Assembly (NCBI RefSeq): GCF_030378165.1
Contig: NZ_CP119766.1
Span: forward strand, 4,092,001 to 4,156,000
Source: Flavobacterium panacagri
GTDB lineage: Bacteria; Bacteroidota; Bacteroidia; Flavobacteriales; Flavobacteriaceae
Length of the DNA stretch: 64,000 nucleotides
Reading direction: 5' to 3'
This document shows positions 33,412 to 42,226 of this stretch, one piece after another. The translations under genes were made by a program, and so were the position numbers. The first letter of the stretch is position 1. Each line of letters opens with the position of its first letter. The notes beneath the pieces were generated by a model. That model searched no databases. It saw nothing but the letters and a program-made list of their open reading frames with translations, and was not told the DNA's origin.

Positions 33412-33756
33412 ATGGAAATTAGACTTCTGGTAATACGAACAAATGATCAAAAACGTCTTGCGGACTTTTATAGTTTTTTAGGTTTGAAATTTGATTATCA
33501 TAAACACGGTAACTCCCCTATGCATTATTCGGCAGGAATTGGAAGTTTAATTTTGGAAATATATCCATTAGCAAAAAATCAAACTGAACCAGATATCAAT
33601 ATGAGATTAGGTTTTGCAATTGATAATTTTGAAGAAACATTGAAGTTATTGATTAATAACGAGATAGCTTATTCGGAGCCTTTGCAAACTGATTTCGGTT
33701 TTTTGACTATTGTTTCTGATCCTGATGGACGAAAAGTTGAGCTTTATAAAAAGTGA
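33412..33756 (+). CDS. VOC-family protein
   Basis: 114 residues, at the short end for one VOC domain. LLVIRTNDQKRLADFYSFLG followed by LKFDYHKHG and the last strand LTIVSDPDGRKVELYKK are characteristic. The HYSAGIGSLILEIYP core carries the usual Glu. The function is unknown. It is one of four single-domain VOC proteins in the window, all in different settings. Confidence 0.8.
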   Translation: MEIRLLVIRTNDQKRLADFYSFLGLKFDYHKHGNSPMHYSAGIGSLILEIYPLAKNQTEPDINMRLGFAIDNFEETLKLLINNEIAYSEPLQTDFGFLTIVSDPDGRKVELYKK

Positions 33757-33847
33757 AAAAACTCTAGCAAAAAGAAACTTTAATTCTTTTTATCGTATTC
33801 TTAAAAAGTTCAAACAGATTGTCAAAAGAAATTAACGTATAAGCATT

Positions 33848-34198
33848 ATGATTAAAACAAAAAATAACTTGTTACGATTTTTATTAATCTCTGTAATTTG
33901 TATAGTAGTATTGTTTCATTATTACGATAATTTTAAAACATATATTTTATTAAAAAGTAATACAAGTAAAACAACTGGAATTATTGTTGATTATTATGAA
34001 ATTGGTTTAAGTAGTTTTTACATGAAATATTCATATACTGTTAATGGAGATGTTTATACAAAAACAGTAAATCCAGATAAGCTTTTTGATAATTGCGAAG
34101 AGGACAAAAAATGCATTAATAGTAAAATTTATGTTCTATATTCCAAAAAAGAGCCTTCAGTCAGTAAGCCAATTTTCGATATGAAAGGTGATGAGTAG
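33848..34198 (+). CDS. Small membrane-anchored protein, DUF3592-like
   Basis: 116 residues. One N-terminal hydrophobic helix (FLLISVICIVVLFHYYDNF) and a periplasmic domain with strands TTGIIVDYYEIGLSSFYMKY and SYTVNGDVYTKTVNPD, then two Cys (DNCEEDKKCIN). The T-x-G-x-V-x2-Y pattern followed by a Y-x-Y-x-V-N-G strand resembles DUF3592-type proteins, but the match is weak. Single gene. Confidence 0.6.
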   Translation: MIKTKNNLLRFLLISVICIVVLFHYYDNFKTYILLKSNTSKTTGIIVDYYEIGLSSFYMKYSYTVNGDVYTKTVNPDKLFDNCEEDKKCINSKIYVLYSKKEPSVSKPIFDMKGDE

Positions 34199-34216
34199 TT
34201 TAGAATAAGAGTTTAT

Positions 34217-34396
34217 TTATCTTTCAATATTTTTTTCCAAAGCTTTAATATGTTCGTCTTTCGCTTTTAAAAGTTCTGAGTTTAATCGCTTAATTTCTTC
34301 CAAAGCTTCTACCCATTTGTCTACTGGATTTACATTGAAAGTTGGATAATAATTATAACCGTGTGATTGGTTGTTAAAAGTGTTATAAATAATACT
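34217..34396 (-). pseudogene. C-terminal remnant of an XRE-type transcription regulator
   Basis: The 300-bp space 34199-34489 contains an open minus-strand stretch of about 60 codons, ending at the stop at 34217-34219, with no start and a stop just upstream. Its product reads NNQSHGYNYYPTFNVNPVDK, then a coiled-coil tail EALEEIKRLNSELLKAKDEH. This is the usual C-terminus of Bacteroidota HTH/XRE-type regulators, which end in a short coiled coil. The DNA-binding domain is gone. The call rests on pattern recognition, not alignment. Confidence 0.5.
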
Positions 34397-34489
34397 TACA
34401 GTTATCTAAATTAAAAAATCTGAATTTCAAAGATAAAAAAATAGCTGTACCAAAATATTCGTTTTGTAAGATATTATATGCAAAAAAAC

Positions 34490-35482
34490 TTATTCGTTAA
34501 AAATCACAAAAGCAAGTGAAATCTCAGCTAAATAGTTCACTTTTGTCCCTTTATTATTGGCGGGCTCTAAAATATTTATTTTGTTTATACTGTGCATTAT
34601 TTGCTCACAGAGGTTCTTGTTGGGGTGGATTACTTTAATATTGATAATTTCATTGTCTTTGGTAACAACAAAACTTAAACGAAATCGGACATTTCTAGAA
34701 GCCAAATTAAAATTGGTAAAATCTATATCATTCTGAATCTGCCTTGCAATGCTTTCTTTAAAACACTCCAGTGATTTTTGATTTTTATACGAACAGTTTT
34801 TTGTAATAGGAACTTGTTCTACATTGTTTGCCTTAAATAAATCCTTGTCGTCTAATTCTCTAACTATTAATTCTTTCTCTTTAATAAATTCTCCTTTAAG
34901 CTTCTTTTCACCCTCATTTCTTTGGTATTCTAAAACAACTATACATTCATTTAGTGCTCTTTTAAAAGCAATAGAAACTCTTTCATTATCTTGAATAGTA
35001 TTAGGTTTATCATTTAATCCAGTTTTAGCATTTTCAGTAAAATTCTTGTAAAGAAGCTCTTTCTCATACATTATTTTGTCAACTTCTATTTTTTTATCTC
35101 TATAAAATATTTTTGCTGCTCTCGCATTTGAAAAATGATAATAACTCCAGATGATTAATAAATTATGGTAATATTTGTCAACTTCACTAGTTATGCTTCC
35201 AAGTGATAATTGAATTTTTATGCTATCTGCTAAAACATCTCCAAATGCATCTTTATCCAAATAACCTGAAAATGTTTTGATTATATTGTTATCACGGAGT
35301 ACAGTTTCATTGGATTTATTTTCTATAAAGCCATATTTTTTGATTGATGAGTAAATAGTGTCTCTGCTGGATTCTAGAGGTAGATTAAAGAATAATCTAC
35401 TAATATCATTCTGAGAATATGAATGTGACAAGTTTAAGAAAAGTATTAAACAAATTACTGTTTTCCTGTTTCGTAATTTCAT
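34490..35482 (-). CDS. Secreted protein with TonB-C-like end
   Basis: 330 residues with a signal peptide (VICLILFLNLSHSYSQ). The body (about 30-230) is helical and charged. The last ~95 residues, including NVRFRLSFVVTKDNEIINIK and a paired-strand region ending LAEISLAFVIF, follow the TonB C-terminal pattern (FVV-K-G-I-N-V), but without the proline-rich spacer or N-terminal membrane helix of TonB. It may be a soluble derivative of this fold, of unknown role. Transcribed alone. Confidence 0.65.
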   Translation of the reverse strand: MKLRNRKTVICLILFLNLSHSYSQNDISRLFFNLPLESSRDTIYSSIKKYGFIENKSNETVLRDNNIIKTFSGYLDKDAFGDVLADSIKIQLSLGSITSEVDKYYHNLLIIWSYYHFSNARAAKIFYRDKKIEVDKIMYEKELLYKNFTENAKTGLNDKPNTIQDNERVSIAFKRALNECIVVLEYQRNEGEKKLKGEFIKEKELIVRELDDKDLFKANNVEQVPITKNCSYKNQKSLECFKESIARQIQNDIDFTNFNLASRNVRFRLSFVVTKDNEIINIKVIHPNKNLCEQIMHSINKINILEPANNKGTKVNYLAEISLAFVIFNE

Positions 35483-35611
35483 ATTTTGCTCATTGATTGC
35501 TGCTTGAAAAAATATTACTAATATATCAAATAAAAGGCTTATAAATCGTAGTAAAAATATTTTTTAAATTAGAGTATAACTGATTTCAGCGAATTATAAA
35601 TAGTTAGAAAA

Positions 35612-36286
35612 ATGAAAAAAATAAAAATACTACTAGTTTTAGCAACAATAACTTTTTTCTCCTGTAAAAAAGACATTAAATCTGGGTTAGATACTGTCGA
35701 TGTAAAAACTTTAGATTCTGTAAAAACTATAAAAAAATCAAATAACAATAAGGATAAAAGTATTTACACTAAGTATGAGTATATTGATTCTGAGGGCAAA
35801 AATCTAATAATACAAAACAGCTTTCCAAAAGGCGGAGTAAGATATACTGATCCAAATGGTAATGAATATATTTATGCGGTATTTTGGACGCGAATAATCA
35901 ATGAAACGTCTAGCCCTATTTAATTAAAAATTAACTTTCCTCTAAATTCCTACGAGATTCCAGATTTATCAAAGAAATATTATAAAATATTAATTCCTTC
36001 TGATACGATGATAATTCAGAAAATACCTTTATTTAATTATGGATTAAATAATTTAGAACCTTATTTTGATAAGAATATTGATAAACCATCTTCTTTAAAA
36101 AGAACTATTAAGCCAAAACAATCTAACGGATTTTATGTAGTAATGCTTCGTTGGACTGGAGGAGATAAATATGGCGTCTTAAGAACAGAATTGAGTTTAA
36201 AAGGACAAAAACTTTTCTATAAAGTTAGGGATAAAGAGATTTTATGTGGAAGTATTAATTTGAAAAATCTAAAAGTAAAGAAATAA
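35612..36286 (+). pseudogene. Lipoprotein gene split by one in-frame stop codon
   Basis: Two open frames (35612-35923 and 36008-36286) are in the same reading frame and together form one continuous 225-codon gene. It is interrupted only by TAA at 35921-35923. The 28 codons between this stop and the second ATG still read as protein (for example NFPLNSYEIPDLSKKYYKIL). A GAA-to-TAA change (NETSSPI-E-LKINF) would explain it. The product is a lipoprotein (ITFFSC, Cys about 18) followed by a globular domain ending RTELSLKGQKLFYKVRDKEI. No frameshift is seen. It could also be a sequencing error. Confidence 0.75.
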
Positions 36287-36332
36287 AAAAAGTTTTGATC
36301 AGCTAAATTATATAATTTTTTAAATCCATTTT

Positions 36333-36920
36333 ATGAAGAAGTTTATTTTGATTGTAATTCTTTTAATTAGTTCAAAAGATTTTGCTCAATCACGTTATAA
36401 TTATAAGCAAGGTTCTAAATTTATAGAAAAAGCTCAAACTGAAATACAAAAAGGGAATTTATCAGAAGCTCAAATGAACTTAGAAAAGGCAGGGAAAAGC
36501 AATTATGGTTTTTGTGGGAATGCTTGGGCGAGTGCAGAAAGTAAAATTAATCTACTAAAGGCAGAGATTTTTAATAGAAAAAATGAATTTGATAAATCCC
36601 TTTCAGTGCTTGATTCAATGGCAGGTTGTGGTTTTGGTGCCGATTGTGAAGCTAGAGATTCTTTAAAAATTGTCACTTTATCTTTGAAATTTGGAAGTGA
36701 AAAAGTTAAAAAGTCTTTTAAGAATGTTATGGCTGTTAAAGTAAAACCACCTAATATTGAGTCTTCCTATTCGATTTACATAGCTGACTTAAATTACACT
36801 TTTGTGTTTCAATCTTGGGTAGGATCAGGGTATTCTGAAAATGAAAATTCTGAAGAAAATGATGGGCATAAATTTATTAAGTTAATTGAAAAGCATAAAT
36901 ATTACAAGTTGCTTGAATAA
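36333..36920 (+). CDS. Secreted hypothetical protein with helical repeats
   Basis: 195 residues. Signal peptide ending KDFAQ. The N-terminal half is helical and TPR-like (FIEKAQTEIQKGNLSEAQMN, then KINLLKAEIFNRKNEFDKSL), with three Cys (FCGNAW, GCGFGADCE). The C-terminal part has strands (SYSIYIADLNYTFVFQSWVG). No family recognised. It follows the broken lipoprotein gene by 46 bp. Confidence 0.65.
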   Translation: MKKFILIVILLISSKDFAQSRYNYKQGSKFIEKAQTEIQKGNLSEAQMNLEKAGKSNYGFCGNAWASAESKINLLKAEIFNRKNEFDKSLSVLDSMAGCGFGADCEARDSLKIVTLSLKFGSEKVKKSFKNVMAVKVKPPNIESSYSIYIADLNYTFVFQSWVGSGYSENENSEENDGHKFIKLIEKHKYYKLLE

Positions 36921-36962
36921 GAACTTGTTAATTTCTTGAAAAGGCTTAATACGACTTTACGT

Positions 36963-38126
36963 TTAGTTTTTTGGTTTCAAAATGTACAATCCTCCATTTT
37001 TTATGATAGGCTCAACAATGTCTGTGCTATCGTTCCTATAGCCACCAATATTAATAGCATAGTCTAAAAAAGCCACTTTTGACTTTGTTCTCAAATGCTT
37101 AGGTAATTCATATAAATACAAATCGTTTTTACATTTGGAATCCTTAAAATATTTTATTGCCTTTTCTTTGAAAAACAAATTTTCATTGTTATAAGTAACT
37201 TGATAATAGGCTGTATTAATAAATGATGGAGAAAACCATTCTGGTAAATCAAAGTAACTTCCTGTAAAATAGTATTCGTCTTTTTTACGAGAAAGTAATT
37301 CAATTGAATTTGAACTCTGATAATTAAACTTTTGCTCCTTTAACAGTTGTGTAGAATACATTTTCAGATAATCATCATCTATTTTTTCGCCAATTTGTTT
37401 GGTAGAATAAATTCCGTTTTTTTGGTTTTTCAAAACAATTAACCTTTTACCAGCAAATTTGGCAGGAAAATTTAAAAAATCAATCTGACCAATGGTATCA
37501 TTTTCTGCGTCATTACTTCCAGAATGTGTAAACCTATAATCTCCTTTTTGCGAGAATAACAGAATCCAATTATTTTTTATTTTAAAATACATTGGATAAT
37601 TTTCTGCTAGATAATCAAAATTCCTATTGGTATCATAAACTGCCATTTCGGCATCTTTGTAATATTTTTCAAAAAGTATTTTAAAATCGCTGTCCTTGAT
37701 TTCATTTTTAGAATTTAGTATTTGTGAAAATTCAGTATAAACTAGCTTTTTCCCTGAAAAATCATATACCCCTTTTTCAGCAAATACATAAGGTATAAAA
37801 TTTACGAAATCAAAAACAGATGTATATTTTTCTTTTGCTAAATCATCTGATATAATTACGTTTCCTAAATGATTGTATTTTGTTAATCCTTGATTATTAG
37901 AAAGGTAATACTCATTACTTATGCTGTCAAACAATATTGGAAAACTGCCAGTCACAGGTAAAATTTCATAATTTTTAGATTGTGGTTTTTCCATCAGGCT
38001 TTTAAAATTTTTATAGCATTTTGGCCTAAAAAAATCATTTGTTGTTATATTATGGGTCGTGCATCTATCTAAAAATAACAACACCAAAAGAGCACAAATA
38101 ATCAAGGAATAGATAATTTTTTTCAT
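36963..38126 (-). CDS. Membrane-anchored hypothetical protein
   Basis: 387 residues. One N-terminal hydrophobic helix (IIYSLIICALLVLLFLDRC) with little else that is membrane-like, so probably anchored and facing the periplasm. The rest is strand-rich with repeated short motifs (YYLSNNQGLTKYNHLGNVII, VYDFSGKKLVY, KNQKNGIYSTKQIGEKI), which may form a small propeller such as WG-type repeats. No family recognised. It is followed by the terminator of the tRNA cluster. Confidence 0.65.
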   Translation of the reverse strand: MKKIIYSLIICALLVLLFLDRCTTHNITTNDFFRPKCYKNFKSLMEKPQSKNYEILPVTGSFPILFDSISNEYYLSNNQGLTKYNHLGNVIISDDLAKEKYTSVFDFVNFIPYVFAEKGVYDFSGKKLVYTEFSQILNSKNEIKDSDFKILFEKYYKDAEMAVYDTNRNFDYLAENYPMYFKIKNNWILLFSQKGDYRFTHSGSNDAENDTIGQIDFLNFPAKFAGKRLIVLKNQKNGIYSTKQIGEKIDDDYLKMYSTQLLKEQKFNYQSSNSIELLSRKKDEYYFTGSYFDLPEWFSPSFINTAYYQVTYNNENLFFKEKAIKYFKDSKCKNDLYLYELPKHLRTKSKVAFLDYAINIGGYRNDSTDIVEPIIKNGGLYILKPKN

Positions 38127-38250
38127 ATTTTTTTGGATGTACTTATAATAGTTGGTGTTTCAAACAAAACTACACTTTTTCTGACAGAAATTTAAATTTA
38201 AAAAAATGCTTTTACTAAATAGTATATATGTATAAGAATAGATATAAACA

Positions 38251-38283
38251 AAAAACTCCAAAATCTTTTGATTTTGGAGTTTT
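38251..38283. terminator. Terminator downstream of the tRNA cluster
   Basis: AAAAACTCCAAAATC and GATTTTGGAGTTTT form a 13-bp stem with a 5-base loop; it should end the minus-strand tRNA transcript. Confidence 0.8.
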
Positions 38284-38293
38284 AGAAGTTTTG

Positions 38294-38374
38294 TGGGGAG
38301 AGCAGGATTCGAACCTGCGAAGTTCACACAGCAGATTTACAGTCTGCCCTCGTTGGCCGCTTGAGTATCTCCCC
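38294..38374 (-). tRNA. tRNA-Tyr (anticodon GTA)
   Basis: Acceptor stem GGGGAGA with TCTCCCC, anticodon arm GCAGA-CTGTAAA-TCTGC (GTA), long type II variable arm and T arm GCAGG-TTCGAAT-CCTGC. The CCA end is not encoded. It is 81 nt long including the discriminator A. Confidence 0.95.
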
Positions 38375-38391
38375 AAAATGTATGAAAGTGT

Positions 38392-38418
38392 AAAAAAAAA
38401 TCCTTAATTTCTTAAGGA
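38392..38418 (-). terminator. Terminator of the upstream tRNA-Val
   Basis: On the minus strand TCCTTAA-GAAA-TTAAGGA is followed by nine Ts. It sits between tRNA-Val and tRNA-Tyr, so tRNA-Tyr may need read-through or its own promoter. Confidence 0.6.
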
Positions 38419-38426
38419 GTCTTTTG

Positions 38427-38501
38427 TGGGCGATGAGGGGTTCGAACCCCCGACCCCCTCGGTGTAAACGAGGTGCTCTGAACCAGCTGAGCTAATCGCC
38501 C
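38427..38501 (-). tRNA. tRNA-Val (anticodon TAC), copy 1
   Basis: Acceptor GGGCGAT with ATCGCCC, anticodon loop TTTACAC (TAC), T arm with TTCGAAC loop; 75 nt. Identical to the copy at 38577-38651. CCA is not encoded. Confidence 0.95.
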
Positions 38502-38538
38502 TATTTTACTAGGTTGCTATCTTTTTGGATAGCTTGTG

Positions 38539-38546
38539 CAAATATA
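38539..38546 (-). promoter_or_regulatory. -7 box upstream of tRNA-Val copy 1
   Basis: TATATTTG on the minus strand 38 bp before tRNA-Val copy 1; the -33 element is not clear. Confidence 0.4.
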
Positions 38547-38576
38547 TTTATTTGCTAATATTTTAATAAAAACTTG

Positions 38577-38651
38577 TGGGCGATGAGGGGTTCGAACCCC
38601 CGACCCCCTCGGTGTAAACGAGGTGCTCTGAACCAGCTGAGCTAATCGCCC
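38577..38651 (-). tRNA. tRNA-Val (anticodon TAC), copy 2
   Basis: Same 75-nt sequence as copy 1. The 5' flank CTATTTTACTAGG is also shared, showing a tandem duplication that extends beyond the gene. Confidence 0.95.
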
Positions 38652-38689
38652 TATTTTACTAGGCTGCTATCATTTCGTGATTGCGAGTG

Positions 38690-38720
38690 CAAATATACAG
38701 CTAGATTTTGTATTTGCAAG
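38690..38720 (-). promoter_or_regulatory. Promoter of tRNA-Val copy 2
   Basis: On the minus strand a CTTG -33 element (38720-38717) and TATATTTG -7 element (38697-38690) are separated by 19 bp. The tRNA starts about 38 bp downstream. Confidence 0.6.
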
Positions 38721-38863
38721 CATATTTTAAAAATAACTGAAACTTTTTTTTATTTTTTTATTTAGAAACCTATTTTTCAAACTCTTAAAAAAGAAACAAA
38801 TTTTACTATTTTCTTATAATTTCGTTAAAAAGTCAAAATCACTCTGCTAATTCCTAATATTCC

Positions 38864-38894
38864 TTTGTAGTAATTCGACTTAGTCATACATTTG
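38864..38894 (+). promoter_or_regulatory. Promoter of the ABC exporter gene
   Basis: TTTG (38864-38867) and TACATTTG (38887-38894) are 19 bp apart; expected start about 38898, 21 bases before the ATG. Confidence 0.75.
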
Positions 38895-38918
38895 CATACC
38901 TAAAAAATAGTATTCTAA

Positions 38919-40703
38919 ATGGCACGATTTAAAGAAAATGATTTGCCTAAATCAAAAATAACGGCTACTTCACTTAATAAAGCAAAAACAATTTTTACGT
39001 ACGCAGGACATCACAAATGGAAATTCTTCATTGGATTGATCTTTCTGCTTTTAACAGGAGCTACTGCCCTTGCCTTTCCTAAGTTGATGGGAATGCTGGT
39101 AGATTGCGTAAAAAACAAAGATAACGATCAAGCCAATACAATTGCTTTAGGTTTAATTGTAATTCTGTTTCTACAATCTTTCTTCTCATTCTTCAGATTA
39201 TCATTATTCGTAAACTTTACCGAAAATACACTGGCAAATTTACGCTTGGCTTTATATACTAATTTAGTTAAACTGCCAATGACTTTCTTTTCTCAAAAAA
39301 GAGTTGGTGAATTAAACAGTAGAATTAGTGCAGACATTACACAGATTCAAGATACTTTAACTTCGACTATAGCGGAGTTTTTACGTCAGTTTATCTTAAT
39401 TATTGGCGGTATCATACTTTTAGCTACAGAAAGTTTTAAACTTACTTTATTAATGCTTGCTGTAGTACCTCTAGTAGCTGTTGCGGCTGTAATTTTTGGA
39501 AGATTCATTAGAAAGTATTCCAAACAAGTACAAGATCAGGTTGCCGAAAGTCAAGTAATTGTGGAAGAAACCATGCAGGGAATTAGTATCGTAAAAGCTT
39601 TTGCAAACGAATGGTACGAAATTGCACGTTATAAAGGAAAAATTCATGATGTTGTAAAACTGGCTATTAAAGGTGGGAAATACCGTGGTTATTTTGCTTC
39701 ATTTATCATTTTCTGTTTATTTGGAGCTATTGTTGCCGTTGTTTGGTACGGAGTTCGTTTAAGTATTGGAGGAGAAATGAGTGTTGGACAATTAATTTCA
39801 TTTGTATTGTATTCTACCTTTGTTGGAGCTTCTTTTGGAGGAATTGCCGAATTATATGCTCAAATTCAAAAAGCGATCGGAGCTACTGAAAGAGTGTTTG
39901 AATTGCTAGACGAAAGTCCAGAAAAAATCAATCCAGAATATAAAGGAGCCCAAGAAAAAATAAAAGGAAATGTGAGTTTCAAAAATGTTGCTTTTAGCTA
40001 TCCAACCCGTCAAGAAGTTCAAGTTTTAAAAGATGTTAATTTTACTGCCGAATTTGGTCAGAAAATTGCAATTGTTGGGCCAAGTGGTGCTGGAAAATCG
40101 ACTATATCTTCGCTCCTGCTTCGTTTTTATGATATTACTTCAGGGGAAATCACGGTCGATGGCAAAAACATCTATGATTACGATTTAGAAAACCTTCGAG
40201 GAAATATGAGTATTGTTCCTCAAGATGTAATTTTGTTTGGTGGAACTATTAAAGAAAATATAGCCTACGGAAAACCAGATGCAACCGACGAAGAAATTAT
40301 GCAAGCAGCTAAACAAGCAAACGCTTTCAATTTTGTTGATGGTTTCCCTGAGAAATTCGAAACTTTAGTTGGGGAGCGCGGTGTAAAATTATCAGGCGGA
40401 CAGCGTCAGCGTATTGCAATCGCAAGAGCTTTATTGAAAAACCCAAGTATTTTGATTTTGGATGAAGCAACATCCTCTTTAGACAGTGAAAGCGAAAAGC
40501 TGGTTCAGGAAGCTTTAGAAGTTTTAATGGAAGGAAGAACAAGTATTATCATTGCTCACAGACTTTCAACCATTAGAAATGCTGATAAAATATTAGTTCT
40601 CGATAACGGAAGAATCTCTGAAGAAGGTACACATCAGGAATTAATAAACCTAGAAAACGGAATTTATAAAAACTTGAGCAATTTGCAGTTTAGTAACTCT
40701 TAA
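38919..40703 (+). CDS. ABC exporter, fused permease and ATPase (MsbA-like half transporter)
   Basis: 594 residues, a normal half-transporter that would work as a homodimer in the inner membrane. The N-terminal half (to about 330) has six hydrophobic helices and typical coupling-helix features. The C-terminal cassette has Walker A GPSGAGKST, Q-loop SIVPQDVILFGG, signature LSGGQRQR, Walker B ILILDEATSSLD and H-loop IIAHRLST. Substrates of the type range from lipids (MsbA) to peptides and drugs, and cannot be chosen by eye. It has a well-formed promoter and a clear terminator, so it is monocistronic. Confidence 0.92.
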   Translation: MARFKENDLPKSKITATSLNKAKTIFTYAGHHKWKFFIGLIFLLLTGATALAFPKLMGMLVDCVKNKDNDQANTIALGLIVILFLQSFFSFFRLSLFVNFTENTLANLRLALYTNLVKLPMTFFSQKRVGELNSRISADITQIQDTLTSTIAEFLRQFILIIGGIILLATESFKLTLLMLAVVPLVAVAAVIFGRFIRKYSKQVQDQVAESQVIVEETMQGISIVKAFANEWYEIARYKGKIHDVVKLAIKGGKYRGYFASFIIFCLFGAIVAVVWYGVRLSIGGEMSVGQLISFVLYSTFVGASFGGIAELYAQIQKAIGATERVFELLDESPEKINPEYKGAQEKIKGNVSFKNVAFSYPTRQEVQVLKDVNFTAEFGQKIAIVGPSGAGKSTISSLLLRFYDITSGEITVDGKNIYDYDLENLRGNMSIVPQDVILFGGTIKENIAYGKPDATDEEIMQAAKQANAFNFVDGFPEKFETLVGERGVKLSGGQRQRIAIARALLKNPSILILDEATSSLDSESEKLVQEALEVLMEGRTSIIIAHRLSTIRNADKILVLDNGRISEEGTHQELINLENGIYKNLSNLQFSNS

Positions 40704-40731
40704 ATAAAATTCCAATTTTAGAAATTCCAAT

Positions 40732-40763
40732 AAAAAAGCTTCAATGAAAATTGAAGCTTTTTT
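40732..40763. terminator. Bidirectional terminator
   Basis: AAAAAAGCTTCAAT and ATTGAAGCTTTTTT form a 14-bp perfect stem between the ABC exporter and the convergent proline dehydrogenase gene. Confidence 0.88.
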
Positions 40764-40806
40764 ATGTAAACTGTAAACTGAATACTAAGGACTGAACACT
40801 AAAATA

Positions 40807-41979
40807 CTATTCTTTTCCTTTTCTACGTTTACGTTCTGCCTTAATCATAGACAATTCACGGCTTGTTTGGCCAGCAACCGAAGTATTTTCTTCAGCACGA
40901 CGAATCAAGTATGGCATAACATCTTTTACAGGACCAAATGGTAAATATTTTGCCACGTTATAACCGTTTTCTGCTAAGTTATAGCTGATATTATCGCTCA
41001 TTCCGTATAATTGCCCAAACCATATACGATTATCGTTTTTAGCAATTTCTTTTTGAGCTAAAATTTCCATCAATTTATAAGAACTTAATTCGTTGTGAGT
41101 TCCTGCGAAAATTGACATCGTTTCCAAATGATCTGCCATATATTGTACAGCCGCATCATAATTATCATCTGTAGCTTGTTTAGAAACACAGATTGGAGAA
41201 ACATATCCTTTTTCTTCTGCTCTTTTGTTTTCTTTCTCCATGTAAGCACCACGAACCAATTTCATTCCAATATAAAAGCCTTCTTTTTTTGCAATTTCAT
41301 GTAAACCTTTTAAATAATCTAAACGATCCCAACGGTACATCTGTAAAGTATTAAATACAATTGCTTTCTCTTTATTGTATTTACGCATCATATCTGTAAC
41401 TAATTCATCGGCAGCATCCTGCATCCAGCTTTCTTCGCCATCAATCAATAACGCCACATCTTTTTTATGAGCTTCACTACATATTTTATCAAAACGAGCC
41501 ACTACTCTATCCCACTCTGCATGTTCATCTGGTGACAAAGTTTGTTTCTCTCCTAATTTTTCATATAATTCAAAACGCCCTAAACCTGTTGGTTTAAAAA
41601 CTGCAAATGGAATAGCAAGACGCTCTTTTGCAAACTCAACAGTTCTTAATGTCATTGCAAGAGCTGCATCAAACTGTTCTTCTTCTTCTTTTCCTTCAAC
41701 TGAATAATCTAGTACAGATGAAACTCCTTTCGTAAACATTTTATCTACTACAGTTAAACAGTCGTTTTCGTTTACACCACCGCAAAAGTGATCAAAAACA
41801 GTAGCACGAATTAATCCTTCAACAGGAAGATGTGCCTTTATAGCAAAATTAGTAACAGCAGTACCAATTCGAACTAAAGGTTCGCTGTCAATCATTTTAA
41901 AAAGAAAATAAGCTCTATCAAGTTCTGTGTCACTTTTAAGCGAGAATGCAACTTGAGTGTTATCGAATATTTTTTCCAT
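40807..41979 (-). CDS. Proline dehydrogenase
   Basis: 390 residues, a monofunctional FAD-dependent PRODH (no aldehyde dehydrogenase domain as in long PutA). Key blocks: VFKPTGLGRFELYEKL, LLIDGEESWMQDAADE, VFNTLQMYRWDRLDYLKG, KLVRGAYMEKENKRAEE and the end YLIRRAEENTSVAGQ with substrate-binding arginines. It converts proline to pyrroline-5-carboxylate; the partner dehydrogenase is not in this window. A strong -7 box lies 20 bp upstream. Confidence 0.9.
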   Translation of the reverse strand: MEKIFDNTQVAFSLKSDTELDRAYFLFKMIDSEPLVRIGTAVTNFAIKAHLPVEGLIRATVFDHFCGGVNENDCLTVVDKMFTKGVSSVLDYSVEGKEEEEQFDAALAMTLRTVEFAKERLAIPFAVFKPTGLGRFELYEKLGEKQTLSPDEHAEWDRVVARFDKICSEAHKKDVALLIDGEESWMQDAADELVTDMMRKYNKEKAIVFNTLQMYRWDRLDYLKGLHEIAKKEGFYIGMKLVRGAYMEKENKRAEEKGYVSPICVSKQATDDNYDAAVQYMADHLETMSIFAGTHNELSSYKLMEILAQKEIAKNDNRIWFGQLYGMSDNISYNLAENGYNVAKYLPFGPVKDVMPYLIRRAEENTSVAGQTSRELSMIKAERKRRKGKE

Positions 41980-41996
41980 TAAGTTTAGTTTTTATG

Positions 41997-42004
41997 CAAA
42001 GATA
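41997..42004 (-). promoter_or_regulatory. -7 box of the proline dehydrogenase promoter
   Basis: TATCTTTG on the minus strand, 18 bp before the ATG. The -33 element is not well defined, which could mean activator dependence. Confidence 0.5.
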
Positions 42005-42226
42005 AAGAGTGTTTTGAATATTCTTCATAAAAGAGGACGATATTTTCGAGTATATTTAATAAGATTATCAGAAAACACCATTTTATGAAGTAAATGTTTA
42101 CCTGCTTAATTATAATGCAGATAAATAACGTATGTAAGCTTGTATTTTAAACAAATTAGAGTCAAAGTTTGAAGATTATTTCGTTTAAAATACTTTATTT
42201 TTGCGCTTTCAATTAACTAAAGAATT

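Noticed and set aside
38400..38660. CRISPR-like or integron repeat formed by the duplicated tRNA-Val sequences
   Set aside because: Repeats are complete tRNAs with cloverleaf folds; only two copies.
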